DNA of 64,000 nucleotides from Robbsia andropogonis (GCF_000970345.1 NZ_LAQU01000007.1:163069-227068), one strand, 5' to 3'; positions 17,401-25,429 are shown, counted from the stretch's first letter. Translations and numbers: made by a program. The notes: a model not told the origin generated them from the letters alone.

Positions 17401-17592
17401 ATTCAGGCCGTGCGTGCCATGGACGGATCGATCGCAGCCATCTTCGCCGTCGCTGTCACTGCCTATGCCGGTGTGGAGGATCGCGCGCGCGCCTTGCGCG
17501 CGGGTTTCGATGCATATTTGGTCAAGCCTGTGGCGCCATCACAGTTGATCGATATGCTCGCCCTCAGCGGACGTCCTGCCGTCACCGAGTAA
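14479..17592 (+). CDS. PAS-containing hybrid sensor histidine kinase
   Basis: This is a 1037-aa membrane hybrid kinase. It has hydrophobic segments at about 46-64 and 82-105 and two or three PAS-like domains between about 120 and 560 (GASVDAIIGVSANEVIGSWNPGA is the clearest). The H-box VSHELRTPLNAMHGW carries His586. The N-box is NLLSNALKFTPEGG and the G-boxes are RDTGEGIAP and GLGLGLAIVRHLA. A C-terminal receiver (about 912-1030) has Asp963 in ILSDIGLPG and Lys in LVKPVAPS. The start is uncertain; Met24 or Met49 would leave out an atypical leader. The phosphate may pass to the NtrC-type activator 1.3 kb upstream or to the regulator at 19732; this is inference. Confidence 0.85.
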   Translation: MLPFLLRRPRATVSRPCKRSWRAMPSALPKACAISSINGGRVRRAVPLMATVIALSASVPAFGADITPREWSTLLALSSDWTGLAISIGLLLLACAIICGAFAGRRLQARRLRGIRTQAADRYADSGEAVVVASLSGVVLYMNAAAESLLGVSSRDAQGASIRALLPLWTESGKPVDPMDPSSALDSQGAFADVDGFGTEGAAVDAMPVLRRVATWTKSTVERVNAEGNRAAPDMMGTARGKDATIAVADLPLMIAPLVLRNPSGVIDAVGVMLRDGRAVRARLARDSHARHINGASVDAIIGVSANEVIGSWNPGARSMFAYEVEDVLGESIGMLVSADRHAVLSQTVRMAIAGERVVDRDLTMRSRDGREFDVSLAAFRVTLPEALRAADIAGATRVVLVLRDIGERRLSERRVRHLGAQLVRRAQELQAIFDIAPVGMVIADSPDCRHVRPNMALTTMLGLERAAEFSFDGGAQTGYEIWQGDALLQEADSPLHRAVRGRCEIVPTELTLRSAQREWTIMAYAAPVIDQDHSVVGAIAVFVDISEMKIVDAERQQLLSEAIDARRAAEEASRLKEEFLATVSHELRTPLNAMHGWLEIMQRKPDAETQARGMDVIRRNVRAQTRVIEDILDVSSFVKGKTRLVVRPVDLLEIARATAESLRPTADAKSISLLVENDMPATSECDAASNVVTVAPVNGDPERIQQIAWNLLSNALKFTPEGGTVVVSVYSAQAGQGTHRGTVVSDPVGNTEVSGVLSLDEAAELAEAGAASRGAMFVLSVRDTGEGIAPAFLPFVFDRFRQADSSIERRHSGLGLGLAIVRHLAELHGGYAAVESDGLGLGATFRVGFPARPVLRYTPLSEDGADDRDMAAPSSGNAGWYVVTAADSAAALAGTAGGVKNEEVYQGRLYGIGVLVVEDDQAAAEIIAEALSDEGADVRLADNAETALQVLAEWQPQVILSDIGLPGRDGCALIQAVRAMDGSIAAIFAVAVTAYAGVEDRARALRAGFDAYLVKPVAPSQLIDMLALSGRPAVTE

Positions 17593-17737
17593 GATGGGCG
17601 CGCGCGTACGCGAGGTCTGGTGGGAATGGCATTAGCGAGTGACTTGTACCGCATCATGTCAGACCACGTTGCGATATCTCATCCAGGCACGATTTTTGCA
17701 TGAATTGTAGAATCGTCATGTCAAAGTGGATAGATGG

Positions 17738-19135
17738 ATGAGTCGACTGGTAGTGGTATCGAATCGGGTCGCACCCAGCACGGAAGGCAAACCGGCGGCG
17801 GGCGGTTTGGCGATTGGTGTGCTCGATGCGTTGAAGGAGACGGGCGGCCTCTGGTTTGGCTGGAGCGGCGAAATTGTCCCCGAGGTGCTGGCGCCAACGG
17901 CCGAAACCCGGGGTAACGTCACATTCGCGACGGTCGGATTGACCAAGCGTGATTATGATCAATATTACCGGGGCTTCTCCAACAATACTCTCTGGCCGGC
18001 ATTTCACTACCGCAACGATCTGCTGCGATACGATCGCCAGGAGTACGCCGGCTATTTGCGCGTGAACGAAGCATTGGCCCAGCAGTTATCGGTGTTGCTG
18101 CAGCCTGACGACGTTGTCTGGGTGCATGACTACCATCTGATTCCTTTCGCCGCGGCGCTACGCAAGTTGGGCGCCAAACAGCCTATCGGCTATTTCTTGC
18201 ATATCCCTTTTCCGGCACCCGAGGTGCTTTATACGGTGCCGCCGCACCGTGCGCTGATCGAAGCGTTGATGCAATACGACGTCATCGGTTTTCAAACCGT
18301 GCAGGACGCGCAGTCATTCAAGGACTACGTCGTGCGGGATGCAGGCGGTGAGGCGTTCGAGGATGGCCGGGTCCAGGCGTTCGGCCGTACGGCGCGCGTA
18401 GGCGCCTATCCGATCGGTGTATATCCGGATGCCATCGCAGCATCGGCGCGCGACTATTCGAATCGCCGGCTGGTTGCCAGCGTCCGTGAAAGCATGCGCG
18501 GCCGGGCATTGATCATGAGCGTCGACCGCCTTGATTACTCGAAAGGGCTTGGCGAACGTTTCGCTGCGTTTGAGCGGTTGATGCTATCCTCGCCGGGCCT
18601 TCAGGGGCGGGTGTCCTTGGTGCAGATCGCGCCGCCGACACGTTCGGATGTTACAACGTACCAACGGATCAGGCAGCGCCTCGAAGGGGAGGCGGGCCGG
18701 ATCAACGGCCGCTTTGCGCAGCTCGACTGGACCCCTATCCAATATCTCAATCGAAAGTACGAGCGCAACGTGTTGATGGCGTTGTTCCGTGCGTCGCAAG
18801 TGGGTTTCGTTACGCCGTTGCGGGATGGCATGAACCTCGTCGCGAAGGAATACGTGGCGGCGCAAGACCCTGACGATCCTGGCGTATTAGTATTGTCGCA
18901 GTTCGCCGGCGCAATCGACGAGATGCAGGGAGCCCTTGTCGTGAATCCTTTCGACGTTGCTCAGATGAGCGAGGCGCTTGAACGGGCACTGACAATGGCG
19001 TTGCCGGAGCGGCAATCGCGCTACCGCGACATGATGACGCGATTGCAGGAAAACAATCTTTCAGTCTGGCGAGATACGTTCATGCGTGATCTTCGGGCCG
19101 TGAAGCGTCCGCGAGGTAAACGCCAGGCCGCATGA
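17738..19135 (+). CDS. otsA: Trehalose-6-phosphate synthase
   Basis: This GT20 enzyme joins UDP-glucose and glucose-6-phosphate to trehalose-6-phosphate in the cytoplasm. Length is 465 aa, close to E. coli OtsA (474). It has the N-terminal SNRVAP and GGLAIGVLDALK glycine loop, WVHDYHLIPFAAALR, HIPFPAPEV, the basic DRLDYSKGLGERF and the acidic TPLRDGMNLVAKEY motif. The ATG giving MSRLVVVSNRVAP was preferred over a GTG 12 bases upstream. No otsB (phosphatase) is nearby. Trehalose protects against osmotic and desiccation stress, in line with the neighbouring stress genes. Confidence 0.93.
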   Translation: MSRLVVVSNRVAPSTEGKPAAGGLAIGVLDALKETGGLWFGWSGEIVPEVLAPTAETRGNVTFATVGLTKRDYDQYYRGFSNNTLWPAFHYRNDLLRYDRQEYAGYLRVNEALAQQLSVLLQPDDVVWVHDYHLIPFAAALRKLGAKQPIGYFLHIPFPAPEVLYTVPPHRALIEALMQYDVIGFQTVQDAQSFKDYVVRDAGGEAFEDGRVQAFGRTARVGAYPIGVYPDAIAASARDYSNRRLVASVRESMRGRALIMSVDRLDYSKGLGERFAAFERLMLSSPGLQGRVSLVQIAPPTRSDVTTYQRIRQRLEGEAGRINGRFAQLDWTPIQYLNRKYERNVLMALFRASQVGFVTPLRDGMNLVAKEYVAAQDPDDPGVLVLSQFAGAIDEMQGALVVNPFDVAQMSEALERALTMALPERQSRYRDMMTRLQENNLSVWRDTFMRDLRAVKRPRGKRQAA

Positions 19136-19237
19136 TGTGGTAAAGGTTGCGTCGTTTTGCCGGATTTGCCCGGTGTACTCTTACCCATCTTCATCGATCA
19201 TTCATCTTCGTGTCATGGTGCTGACGTTTTTACCTGC

Positions 19238-19253
19238 TGGTACGTCTTTTGCA
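19238..19253 (+). promoter_or_regulatory. Sigma-54 promoter of the acidic protein / receiver operon
   Basis: TGGTACGTCTTTTGCA differs from TGGCACG-N4-TTGCW at one position only and has exact GG-N10-GC spacing. It is 90 bp before the start of the acidic protein gene. Confidence 0.8.
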
Positions 19254-19342
19254 TCTCTATACGCAAACGAGCGGTCTCCCGTGTGCCATGTTTTGTGCGT
19301 GGGTAGGTGAGACCGTCTTACACGAATGCAGGAGGAAGCGTT

Positions 19343-19735
19343 ATGTCAGGAAGCACTTTGCATCCCCCCGAAGACGGCAGACAGGTCTTAGGTCGCGGTC
19401 ATGACACCGGTGCACTCGGACCGAGTGATTCAAGTGATTCGGGCAGTGATGTGCAAGGGGCGGTCCGGCACCCTCGTGGCGTGGAAAGCGAACTCGACAC
19501 GCATGCGCTGGAGCAGGGCGATCTCGAGTTGAACAGCGACACGGACCGCGCCGGTACTGGCGAGCGTGCCGCGGCCGACGGCGACGGCACGACAGTCCTC
19601 GATGCCGACCTGGTGCCCGATGCCATGGATTCGCTGGCGGACATCGCCGATGGTAGCAGGAGCGCCTCCGTCGACGATAACGATGGCGCGGTTGAACAGG
19701 CGGCATTCGATACCGAAAAGAGAAGGCGTGCATGA
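19343..19735 (+). CDS. Acidic, low-complexity hypothetical protein
   Basis: This is a 130-aa, Asp/Ser/Gly-rich, probably disordered protein with the block GPSDSSDSGSDVQG near residue 27. It has a strong ribosome site (AGGAGG). It overlaps the next gene, a response regulator, by ATGATG, so the two are coupled. Proteins with a similar SDSSDSGSD block occur beside small response regulators in Burkholderia (from memory; not checked). The function is unknown; a partner or inhibitor of the adjacent receiver protein is one possibility. Confidence 0.68.
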   Translation: MSGSTLHPPEDGRQVLGRGHDTGALGPSDSSDSGSDVQGAVRHPRGVESELDTHALEQGDLELNSDTDRAGTGERAAADGDGTTVLDADLVPDAMDSLADIADGSRSASVDDNDGAVEQAAFDTEKRRRA

Positions 19736-20460
19736 TGGCAATGGGGAATGCGAGCAAGAACGTGTCGCCGACGTGGTATCGACGGGCTCCGGTGGGGTTT
19801 GAGGAAGCCGAGCCACGTGCGCGGGCCGCGCGTAAATTGCGTGTCCTGGTCGTGGATGACAACACGGACGCTGCGGCAGCGCTGTCGTTTCTGGTGGAGT
19901 GCTGGGGCCATGATGTGCGTCTTGCCTACGATGGCGATCAGGCCATGCGTATGGCGTCAGGCTATAGCCCGGACGCCGTGCTGCTTGACATCGGATTGCC
20001 TGGCATGAGCGGATATGACGTGGCGGCTTCTTTGCGAGCCAGTGAGACGCAAGTGCAATCGTCATGCGATGCGTTGCGGGCCGTGCAAACGCAACGCACT
20101 GTGCAAGAGATGAGCGATCAGGTAAACGCCGCGGCATCGTCTCAGGCGCGTGCGCGTCACGGCAGGCAAGCTGCTCAGCTCACCAACGATGCGGAGCAAG
20201 CGCCGCCGCGTGCCTTGTTGGTGGCTGTCACCGGCTATGGTTTGCCCGAGGATATTGCAAAGGCACGCGCGGCAGGCTTTGACTTCCATGTAACCAAGCC
20301 AAGTAATACCGCACTGCTCGAATCCTTATTGGCGCGTTATGCCGGTCGTTTCGATGGGCTGTCGCAGCTTGCCGAAGGCCGTGGTGATTGCCAGGAGGAG
20401 GGCAGGGTGACCGGGCCGATGATGCCGACGGAGGCATTGGCCGCTCTATCTTCTGTTTGA
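19732..20460 (+). CDS. Single-domain response regulator with internal insertion
   Basis: This is a 242-aa protein with one receiver domain and no output domain. Residues 36-110 hold the acidic pocket VVDDN and the phospho-acceptor Asp in VLLDIGLPGMSGYD. A Gln/Ala/Arg-rich segment of about 55-60 residues follows, where the third helix should lead straight into the fourth strand. The fold then resumes with LLVAVTGYGLPEDIAKARAAGFDFHVTKP (Thr/Lys switch residues present). So the receiver is complete but interrupted by a probable helical or coiled insertion. It is coupled to the acidic protein upstream. The likely partner is the hybrid kinase at 14479. Confidence 0.8.
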   Translation: MMAMGNASKNVSPTWYRRAPVGFEEAEPRARAARKLRVLVVDDNTDAAAALSFLVECWGHDVRLAYDGDQAMRMASGYSPDAVLLDIGLPGMSGYDVAASLRASETQVQSSCDALRAVQTQRTVQEMSDQVNAAASSQARARHGRQAAQLTNDAEQAPPRALLVAVTGYGLPEDIAKARAAGFDFHVTKPSNTALLESLLARYAGRFDGLSQLAEGRGDCQEEGRVTGPMMPTEALAALSSV

Positions 20461-20556
20461 ACCGGGCCGCGCCATTATCGCCTGGAGAGCGGCCAACGCA
20501 GCGCGTGCATAAAGCCGCTTTTCGATCGACGCGCTGGTCTGGATTTTTCCGCGCCC

Positions 20557-21579
20557 ATGTCATTGCCAAAATCTCCCTTGTCGATGTCTGACCCGGATGC
20601 TCCGGGAGACGCAAGCGGCCCGCTTTTGCCTTGCTCAGGTAAAGCAGAAGCCGACCCGGACACTTCTGGCTACTCTGCCGGACCGTTTCCCCATGTCACT
20701 GGCCGAATAGCTATCGTGACTGAGCCGCTACGGTGGTGGTTCGAACATCGCTGCGCGTCTTTATCCGCATCCATCGCTTTTTACTCCGCATTTTCGCTCG
20801 CGCCAACGCTGGTGCTGATCATTGCAATCATCAGCTTTTTCTATGGTGCGGAAGCGGCGCAGGGGAGATTGGTCGCCGAGATTAAGGATTATGTTGGCGA
20901 TCAGGCCGCCACCAGCATCCAGGCGATGATCAGTAGTGCGTGGAACGCGCGGGTGGTCGCCGGAACCACGGTCATATCGGTGATAGTGGTTGCCGTGGGC
21001 GCATCAGCGACATTCGCATCGTTGACTACCGCACTAAACGATATTTGCCCGCCTCTTGTCACGGCCGGCCGCGGCGCACGCGCCACGATTACCAAACTGA
21101 TTCGAACAAGATTGATTTCATTCGCCCTGGTGATTGGCGCGGGATTCCTGATCGTCTTCATGCTCGTGCTTGACACCGTTGTCAAGGTTGCGGAGGCGTG
21201 GGTCATCGGTGATGCATCACATGCAGTGATGCTAGCGGATGTGGTGCAGAGAGTGCTTAGTTTCTTGATCCTGTTTGGCGCATTTACCGCGGTGCTCAAA
21301 CTCGTACCGGATGCATTGCTGGAATGGCGATGCGCGACGTATGGCGGATTTACAAGTGCTTTCCTATTTTCAGCCGGGAAAAATGTCTTCAGCTTTTATC
21401 TTGCTCATGCAGGTACGGCGAATTCATTCGGTGCCGCAGGCTCCTTCGCTGTTGTCTTGATGTGGCTGTTTTACTCGGCGGCTGTTTTCCTGTTGGGTGC
21501 CGAGGTCATGGCGTCGGCAGCACGCCGGCGTGGTCTGCTCGCGCCATCAATGGCGCCATCGGCTTTGAAAAAGGTTTGA
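20557..21579 (+). CDS. YihY/BrkB-family inner membrane protein
   Basis: This is a 340-aa polytopic membrane protein of the YihY/virulence-factor BrkB family, formerly called RNase BN. Six hydrophobic segments start at about residue 70. It has the family patterns SLSASIAFYSAFSLAPTLVL near the first helix and YLAHAGTANSFGAAGSFAVVLMW near the fifth. The N-terminal 45 residues are variable and Pro/Ser-rich; Met10 is another possible start. The true activity of the family is not settled. It ends convergently with rpoN. Confidence 0.82.
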   Translation: MSLPKSPLSMSDPDAPGDASGPLLPCSGKAEADPDTSGYSAGPFPHVTGRIAIVTEPLRWWFEHRCASLSASIAFYSAFSLAPTLVLIIAIISFFYGAEAAQGRLVAEIKDYVGDQAATSIQAMISSAWNARVVAGTTVISVIVVAVGASATFASLTTALNDICPPLVTAGRGARATITKLIRTRLISFALVIGAGFLIVFMLVLDTVVKVAEAWVIGDASHAVMLADVVQRVLSFLILFGAFTAVLKLVPDALLEWRCATYGGFTSAFLFSAGKNVFSFYLAHAGTANSFGAAGSFAVVLMWLFYSAAVFLLGAEVMASAARRRGLLAPSMAPSALKKV

Positions 21580-21699
21580 TGCACATCCCCCGTCGGTGCC
21601 TGCATCTATTGCAGGACTGCTGCCACGCAGGTTCAACTTGCAAGCATATCGTTTCAAAGGAAGCGCCGGGCCGGGCGTGGCGTGGGTGCTTCCTTTTGC

Positions 21700-23334
21700 T
21701 CATGCACCGGCCCGACGCAGTTCGGCCGGGGGTACCTTCATCAGCCGCCGATACTTGGCCACGGTGCGACGGGCGACGATCACCCCCTGTTGTGCCAGCA
21801 GTTTCGCCAGACTGACATCAGACAGTGGCGCGTCATTGTTTTCCGCCGAGATCATTTCCTTCAACAGCGCGCGGACCGCCGCGGCACTACAGGTTCCGCC
21901 GCTTTCGGTTCCCAACTCGCGAGGGAAGAAGTGCTTGAATTCGAATATGCCGCGCGGTGTCGCCATGTACTTGTTGCCCGTCGCTCGCGATACCGTCGAC
22001 TCATGTAGATTGAGTTGGTCCGCCACGTCTCTCAACACCAGCGGCTTCAATGCGATCTCGCCATAGTCGAAAAACGCGCGCTGGTGTGAAACGATCACTT
22101 CGGCTACCCGTTGAATCGTGGAAAACCGTTGCTGCACATTGCGCAACAGCCACCGCGCCTCTTGAAGTTGCTGCGCCAGCGGGGAGCGGCTGCTGCCCTC
22201 GCTTTGCGCGAACATGTCCGCGTACATCCGATGTACCCGCGCGCGTGGCATGACTGCGGGGTTGATGGCGACCGTCCATTTGCCCTTGACTTGTCGGACA
22301 ATGACGTCTGGAATCAAATATTGATGTTCGTCCACTGCCGTGCTTTCGCCCGGCTTTGGGTCGAGCCTGCGAATCAGTGCGGTTACCGTTCGCAGCGTGT
22401 CGGCGTCGCATCCCAGGCGTTTTTGTAACTCCGCGTGTTCCCGTTTTGCCAGTCGCCCCAAATGCGCGCCGGCCAGTTCGATGGCGAGATCACGGTGACG
22501 GGAGGCGGGCAGCGCTTGTAATTGCAGTTGCAGGCATTCCCCCAGATTGCGTGCTGCAATGCCGGGCTTATCCAGCGTCTGTACAAGCGTGACTGCATTG
22601 TCGAGTTCTTCATGCGTCAACGCCGGATCGCAATCACTGATGTCCGCCAGTTCGTCGAATGACATCCTAAGATAGCCATCACTTTCTAGCGATTCTATGA
22701 CGATCAACGCCGCCAGGCGATCGCGTGAGTCGAGGGGCGTCAAGCGCAGTGATTGATGTAGTTTTTCGCGTAAAGACGGCGCCGCGTGCATCCACTCGCC
22801 GGGGTCGAAGCCGTCGCCGCCATATTGACGGCTGCTGTAAGGGTCCGCGCCGTCGCCGCCGCCCTCATTGCTGCCGTCGTTTGACCCTAATTCCTGCATC
22901 TCGCCAATACCGCTGACGCCTTCCGCGCTCGTCAGCCCGTCAGGACCACTTTCCACGGTATTAGATAGATTGCCGTCACGCATTGCATCATTGGCGTTGC
23001 TAATGGCAGCGCTTGCGGCATCGCCGCTAAATGCGGCGCCGTCGAAATGATCAATACTGTCGGTAGCACTGCTGTAGGCTGCTGCCGTGGTGTAGTCGAG
23101 GACTTCACCGCTGTCGGAGGCCTCCTTTGCCACGGCGTTTGCACGCTCGCCCGTATCGGCTTCATTGCCTGATCCCGGCTCGTCGCTTTCAAGGAATGGA
23201 TTGCTCGCTAATGCGTCGTTTACTTCCTGCGTGAATTCCAACGCAGACAACTGCAGCAACCGGACGGACTGTTGCATGCGCGGCGTCAAGGTCAGACTTT
23301 GTTTGGCGCGAAGTTCAATCGATGGGTGGTTCAC
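21700..23334 (-). CDS. rpoN: RNA polymerase sigma-54 factor
   Basis: This is a sigma-54 of 544 aa. Region I is Gln/Leu-rich (AKQSLTLTPRMQQSVRLLQLSALEF) and receives activator input. Region II (about 52-175) is long, acidic and Gly/Ser/Asp-rich, making the protein about 65 residues longer than E. coli RpoN. The core-binding domain begins near REKLHQSLRLTPLDSRDR. The C-terminal DNA-binding part has LNLHESTVSRATGNKYM and the RpoN box ARRTVAKYRRLM (usual ARRTVAKYRE). The gene is flanked by yihY and BON genes, not by lptB, hpf and ptsN as is the standard rpoN, so it is probably a paralogue. Ten -24/-12 promoters surround it. Confidence 0.95.
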   Translation of the reverse strand: MNHPSIELRAKQSLTLTPRMQQSVRLLQLSALEFTQEVNDALASNPFLESDEPGSGNEADTGERANAVAKEASDSGEVLDYTTAAAYSSATDSIDHFDGAAFSGDAASAAISNANDAMRDGNLSNTVESGPDGLTSAEGVSGIGEMQELGSNDGSNEGGGDGADPYSSRQYGGDGFDPGEWMHAAPSLREKLHQSLRLTPLDSRDRLAALIVIESLESDGYLRMSFDELADISDCDPALTHEELDNAVTLVQTLDKPGIAARNLGECLQLQLQALPASRHRDLAIELAGAHLGRLAKREHAELQKRLGCDADTLRTVTALIRRLDPKPGESTAVDEHQYLIPDVIVRQVKGKWTVAINPAVMPRARVHRMYADMFAQSEGSSRSPLAQQLQEARWLLRNVQQRFSTIQRVAEVIVSHQRAFFDYGEIALKPLVLRDVADQLNLHESTVSRATGNKYMATPRGIFEFKHFFPRELGTESGGTCSAAAVRALLKEMISAENNDAPLSDVSLAKLLAQQGVIVARRTVAKYRRLMKVPPAELRRAGA

Positions 23335-23948
23335 TGGCTACCTCGGCAATCGTCTGTGTCATCTTGCAAAAGAACGGGAGTATCGCGAGCGCACCGCCCG
23401 TGTCGATGACATCCTGCAGCCCCGGATCAGTACCGGCTCGCGTTGTGACGTCAACGAACTAAATGGCTTGTTGGCGCGGTCATGGGGCCGCTTAACCGCC
23501 GCCAGGCGCAAAAGGTGCAGCAGGTGCGATAGCGGGTATGTCGGTGTCAGCTCGGGCGGGTCGTGGAAGAAAATCGCGTGACCCTATGGGGAGTAACCGG
23601 AATCGGTTCTTGCTGCGCACCGGAACATATCAAATCTGCCGTTGCGATGATCTCTTAGAGCAACGAGTGTGCCAGCTCTCCAAATTGTGTTCTTTTACCT
23701 GCATGCAACCGCCTGGCCGATGTTTGGCTAGCGGTAAAAGTGCGAAAGATTTACGTGAGCGGACGCTGGAATTGCCGTTGACGTCGTGTGTACGCTTGTG
23801 TCCGCTGGTGAGCGCAGGGCCTGGTATCGCTTCGCAGGAAATGGGCCGGTATTCCCCTACGTATGTCGCGTGCACACCGACGGGTGGGAGGCGAATGATC
23901 TATATAACGCACGTTGCCGCTTACTTTCCTTAGCGACTTGGTCACCCC
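23335..23948. other. Intergenic region between rpoN and the BON genes
   Basis: About 610 bp carry the upstream regions of rpoN and of the BON-protein gene. Open frames here (for example 23538-23933) have no gene-like composition. No strong -24/-12 site faces rpoN, so its own promoter is probably sigma-70 type. Confidence 0.5.
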
Positions 23949-23964
23949 CGGCATGGCGTTTGCT
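23949..23964 (+). promoter_or_regulatory. Sigma-54 promoter of the BON-domain gene pair
   Basis: CGGCATGGCGTTTGCT has exact GG-N10-GC spacing and differs from consensus only at the first base and at a permitted C-to-T. It lies about 140 bp before the first BON gene. Confidence 0.75.
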
Positions 23965-24102
23965 TATTGTCACGCTTACTAATGATGCGGATGGATTGCC
24001 AGTGATTTGGCTGACACATCTCGACACACCTCGAAGCACATGCGACAAGATAGTAACGGCAGTATCGGTTATCAGCGATGTGCAGACCTGATGGAGGTAG
24101 CA

Positions 24103-24438
24103 ATGTGGCATCAGACGATTCTTGGCAGTCGCTTTGCAACACTGCGGAATGCTGATGACGGCCCTGTTGGCGGTGGCGTGGGAGTCAAAGGCGATGCTGC
24201 GTGGAATGCCAATCGTCGTGGAACGGACGACGAATTAGCAACAGTAATTGCAACGCGTCTTGCTTCAGCGGATGACGCGGATACAGATCGCGTGCATGTG
24301 GCCGTGCAGCGTGCTTGGGTGACGCTGCAGGGCGAGGTGCCTAACCGGCGCAGCCTGGGTTCGATCGAGGCGCTTGTCGCCAGTTGCGACGGCGTAGTGA
24401 GGATAGATAATCGAATGCGAGTAGGCTATTCGCATTGA
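24103..24438 (+). CDS. BON-domain protein, cytoplasmic
   Basis: This is a 111-aa protein without signal peptide. Residues 45-108 form one BON domain: DDELATVIATRLAS, then VHVAVQRAWVTLQGEVPNRR, then IEALVASCDGVVRIDNRMRV. BON domains bind phospholipid or other hydrophobic surfaces, and OsmY-type proteins protect the envelope. The start at 24103 has GGAGG seven bases upstream and is in the frame that continues from an unlikely longer ORF. It precedes another BON gene by 116 bp, so they could be one unit. Confidence 0.72.
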   Translation: MWHQTILGSRFATLRNADDGPVGGGVGVKGDAAWNANRRGTDDELATVIATRLASADDADTDRVHVAVQRAWVTLQGEVPNRRSLGSIEALVASCDGVVRIDNRMRVGYSH

Positions 24439-24554
24439 TCAGGCAGGGCAGTAAGCAGGCAGGGAACGATGGTTACGTCACGGACAAGCATCCGATACGA
24501 TGCTGCCGGTACGCGGCGGAACTATCTTAATAACATCTACAAGGGAGAATGACC

Positions 24555-24908
24555 ATGAAGACAACCCATTTCATCAAGGCCGCTGGCGGCGCTGCGATTT
24601 TGGCATTGGCAATGTCGGCCAATGCGCAAGTGACAGTGACCGGTGGTGATACCGCTTCCTCGGCACCGCATGAAACTGCCAGCGAGAAGATCAGCGATGG
24701 TGCCTTGACGACGAAGGTCAAGGCGTCCTTGGCTGCGCAGAGCAACCTGAAGTCACTGCACATCCACGTTAAGTCGACGAACGGCGTTGTGCGTTTGACA
24801 GGGTCTGTGCCTGACGCAACGCAACGTTCGTTGGCCGGTGAAACTGCGGCGAATGTCAGCGGCGTCAAGTCCATTCGTAACAACCTGAAGGTTGTTGCAA
24901 CGAAGTAA
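24555..24908 (+). CDS. Periplasmic BON-domain (OsmY-like) protein
   Basis: This is a 117-aa exported protein with signal peptide MKTTHFIKAAGGAAILALA, cleaved after SANA. One BON domain follows (about 48-115): ISDGALTTKVKASLAAQ, IHVKSTNGVVRLTGSVPDA, AANVSGVKSIRNNLKVV. The ATG at 24555 has better spacing from GGGAG than the ATG six bases upstream. OsmY-type proteins sit in the periplasm and respond to osmotic stress. No strong sigma-54 site lies in the short gap upstream, so it may be read through from the preceding BON gene. Confidence 0.85.
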   Translation: MKTTHFIKAAGGAAILALAMSANAQVTVTGGDTASSAPHETASEKISDGALTTKVKASLAAQSNLKSLHIHVKSTNGVVRLTGSVPDATQRSLAGETAANVSGVKSIRNNLKVVATK

Positions 24909-24954
24909 GCCCGTCTCGGCGAGCGAGAGGGTGCGCATCGCAACTCCGGCGCCG

Positions 24955-24970
24955 AGGTACGCATCTTGCG
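24955..24970 (+). promoter_or_regulatory. Sigma-54 promoter of a small exported protein
   Basis: AGGTACGCATCTTGCG has GG-N10-GC spacing with TACG and CTTGC intact. It is 145 bp before the ATG of the Ser/Thr-rich exported protein. Confidence 0.6.
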
Positions 24971-25114
24971 GCGTTAGTTCCTGGAAGCTGTGCGAAGTAG
25001 ATAAGTGGTCGGCGAAGCTACTTACTTCGGCACTGCTCCAAGTGAAAGTGGAAGTTTTGCGCTACTTTCCACTTACCGCGATGCAAAATTTTTGAGATAG
25101 ACAGGAGGACAAAA

Positions 25115-25429
25115 ATGCGTAAATTTATTTCGCCGAAGCTGGTGTCGTATGGTGTAGCTGCGTTGATCGCCGCGGGTGCTGCAGTTCCCGTGTTTGCGCA
25201 GTCGAATACGGATGGCACAACCAATTCCGACGTAACGGCCAAAAGTACGACGGGTAGCTCGCTGACGGGTAGCTCGTCCCCGGGTAAGGGACATCACACG
25301 AAGCACACGAAAAAGAGTGCCGCAATGAGCGACTCGTCGAATACCGGCACGGGCATGAGTCAACCGGCGACGGGGAGCAATATGGGCGATATGCACAACA
25401 TGAAGACGAATTCGTCAAACGGCGGTTAA
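25115..25429 (+). CDS. Small exported Ser/Thr/Met-rich protein
   Basis: This is a 104-aa protein with a signal peptide (residues 1-29, cleavage after VFAQ). Its mature part is rich in Ser, Thr, Gly and Asn, with a short His/Lys block (GKGHHTKHTKK) and several Met near the end (GDMHNMKTNSSNGG). AGGAGG lies upstream. No domain was recognised. The His/Met residues could bind metal, but this is only a suggestion. A clear terminator follows. Confidence 0.7.
   Translation: MRKFISPKLVSYGVAALIAAGAAVPVFAQSNTDGTTNSDVTAKSTTGSSLTGSSSPGKGHHTKHTKKSAAMSDSSNTGTGMSQPATGSNMGDMHNMKTNSSNGG

Noticed and set aside
17622..17637. Possible sigma-54 site before otsA
   Set aside because: GG-N10-GC is present, but GGCA and TTGC blocks are poor.
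23538..23933. 131-aa ORF upstream of the BON genes
   Set aside because: Composition is not gene-like and no domain is seen.
24446..24461. Possible sigma-54 site GGGCAGTAAGCAGGCA before the second BON gene
   Set aside because: AG replaces TT before GC, and other positions fail.
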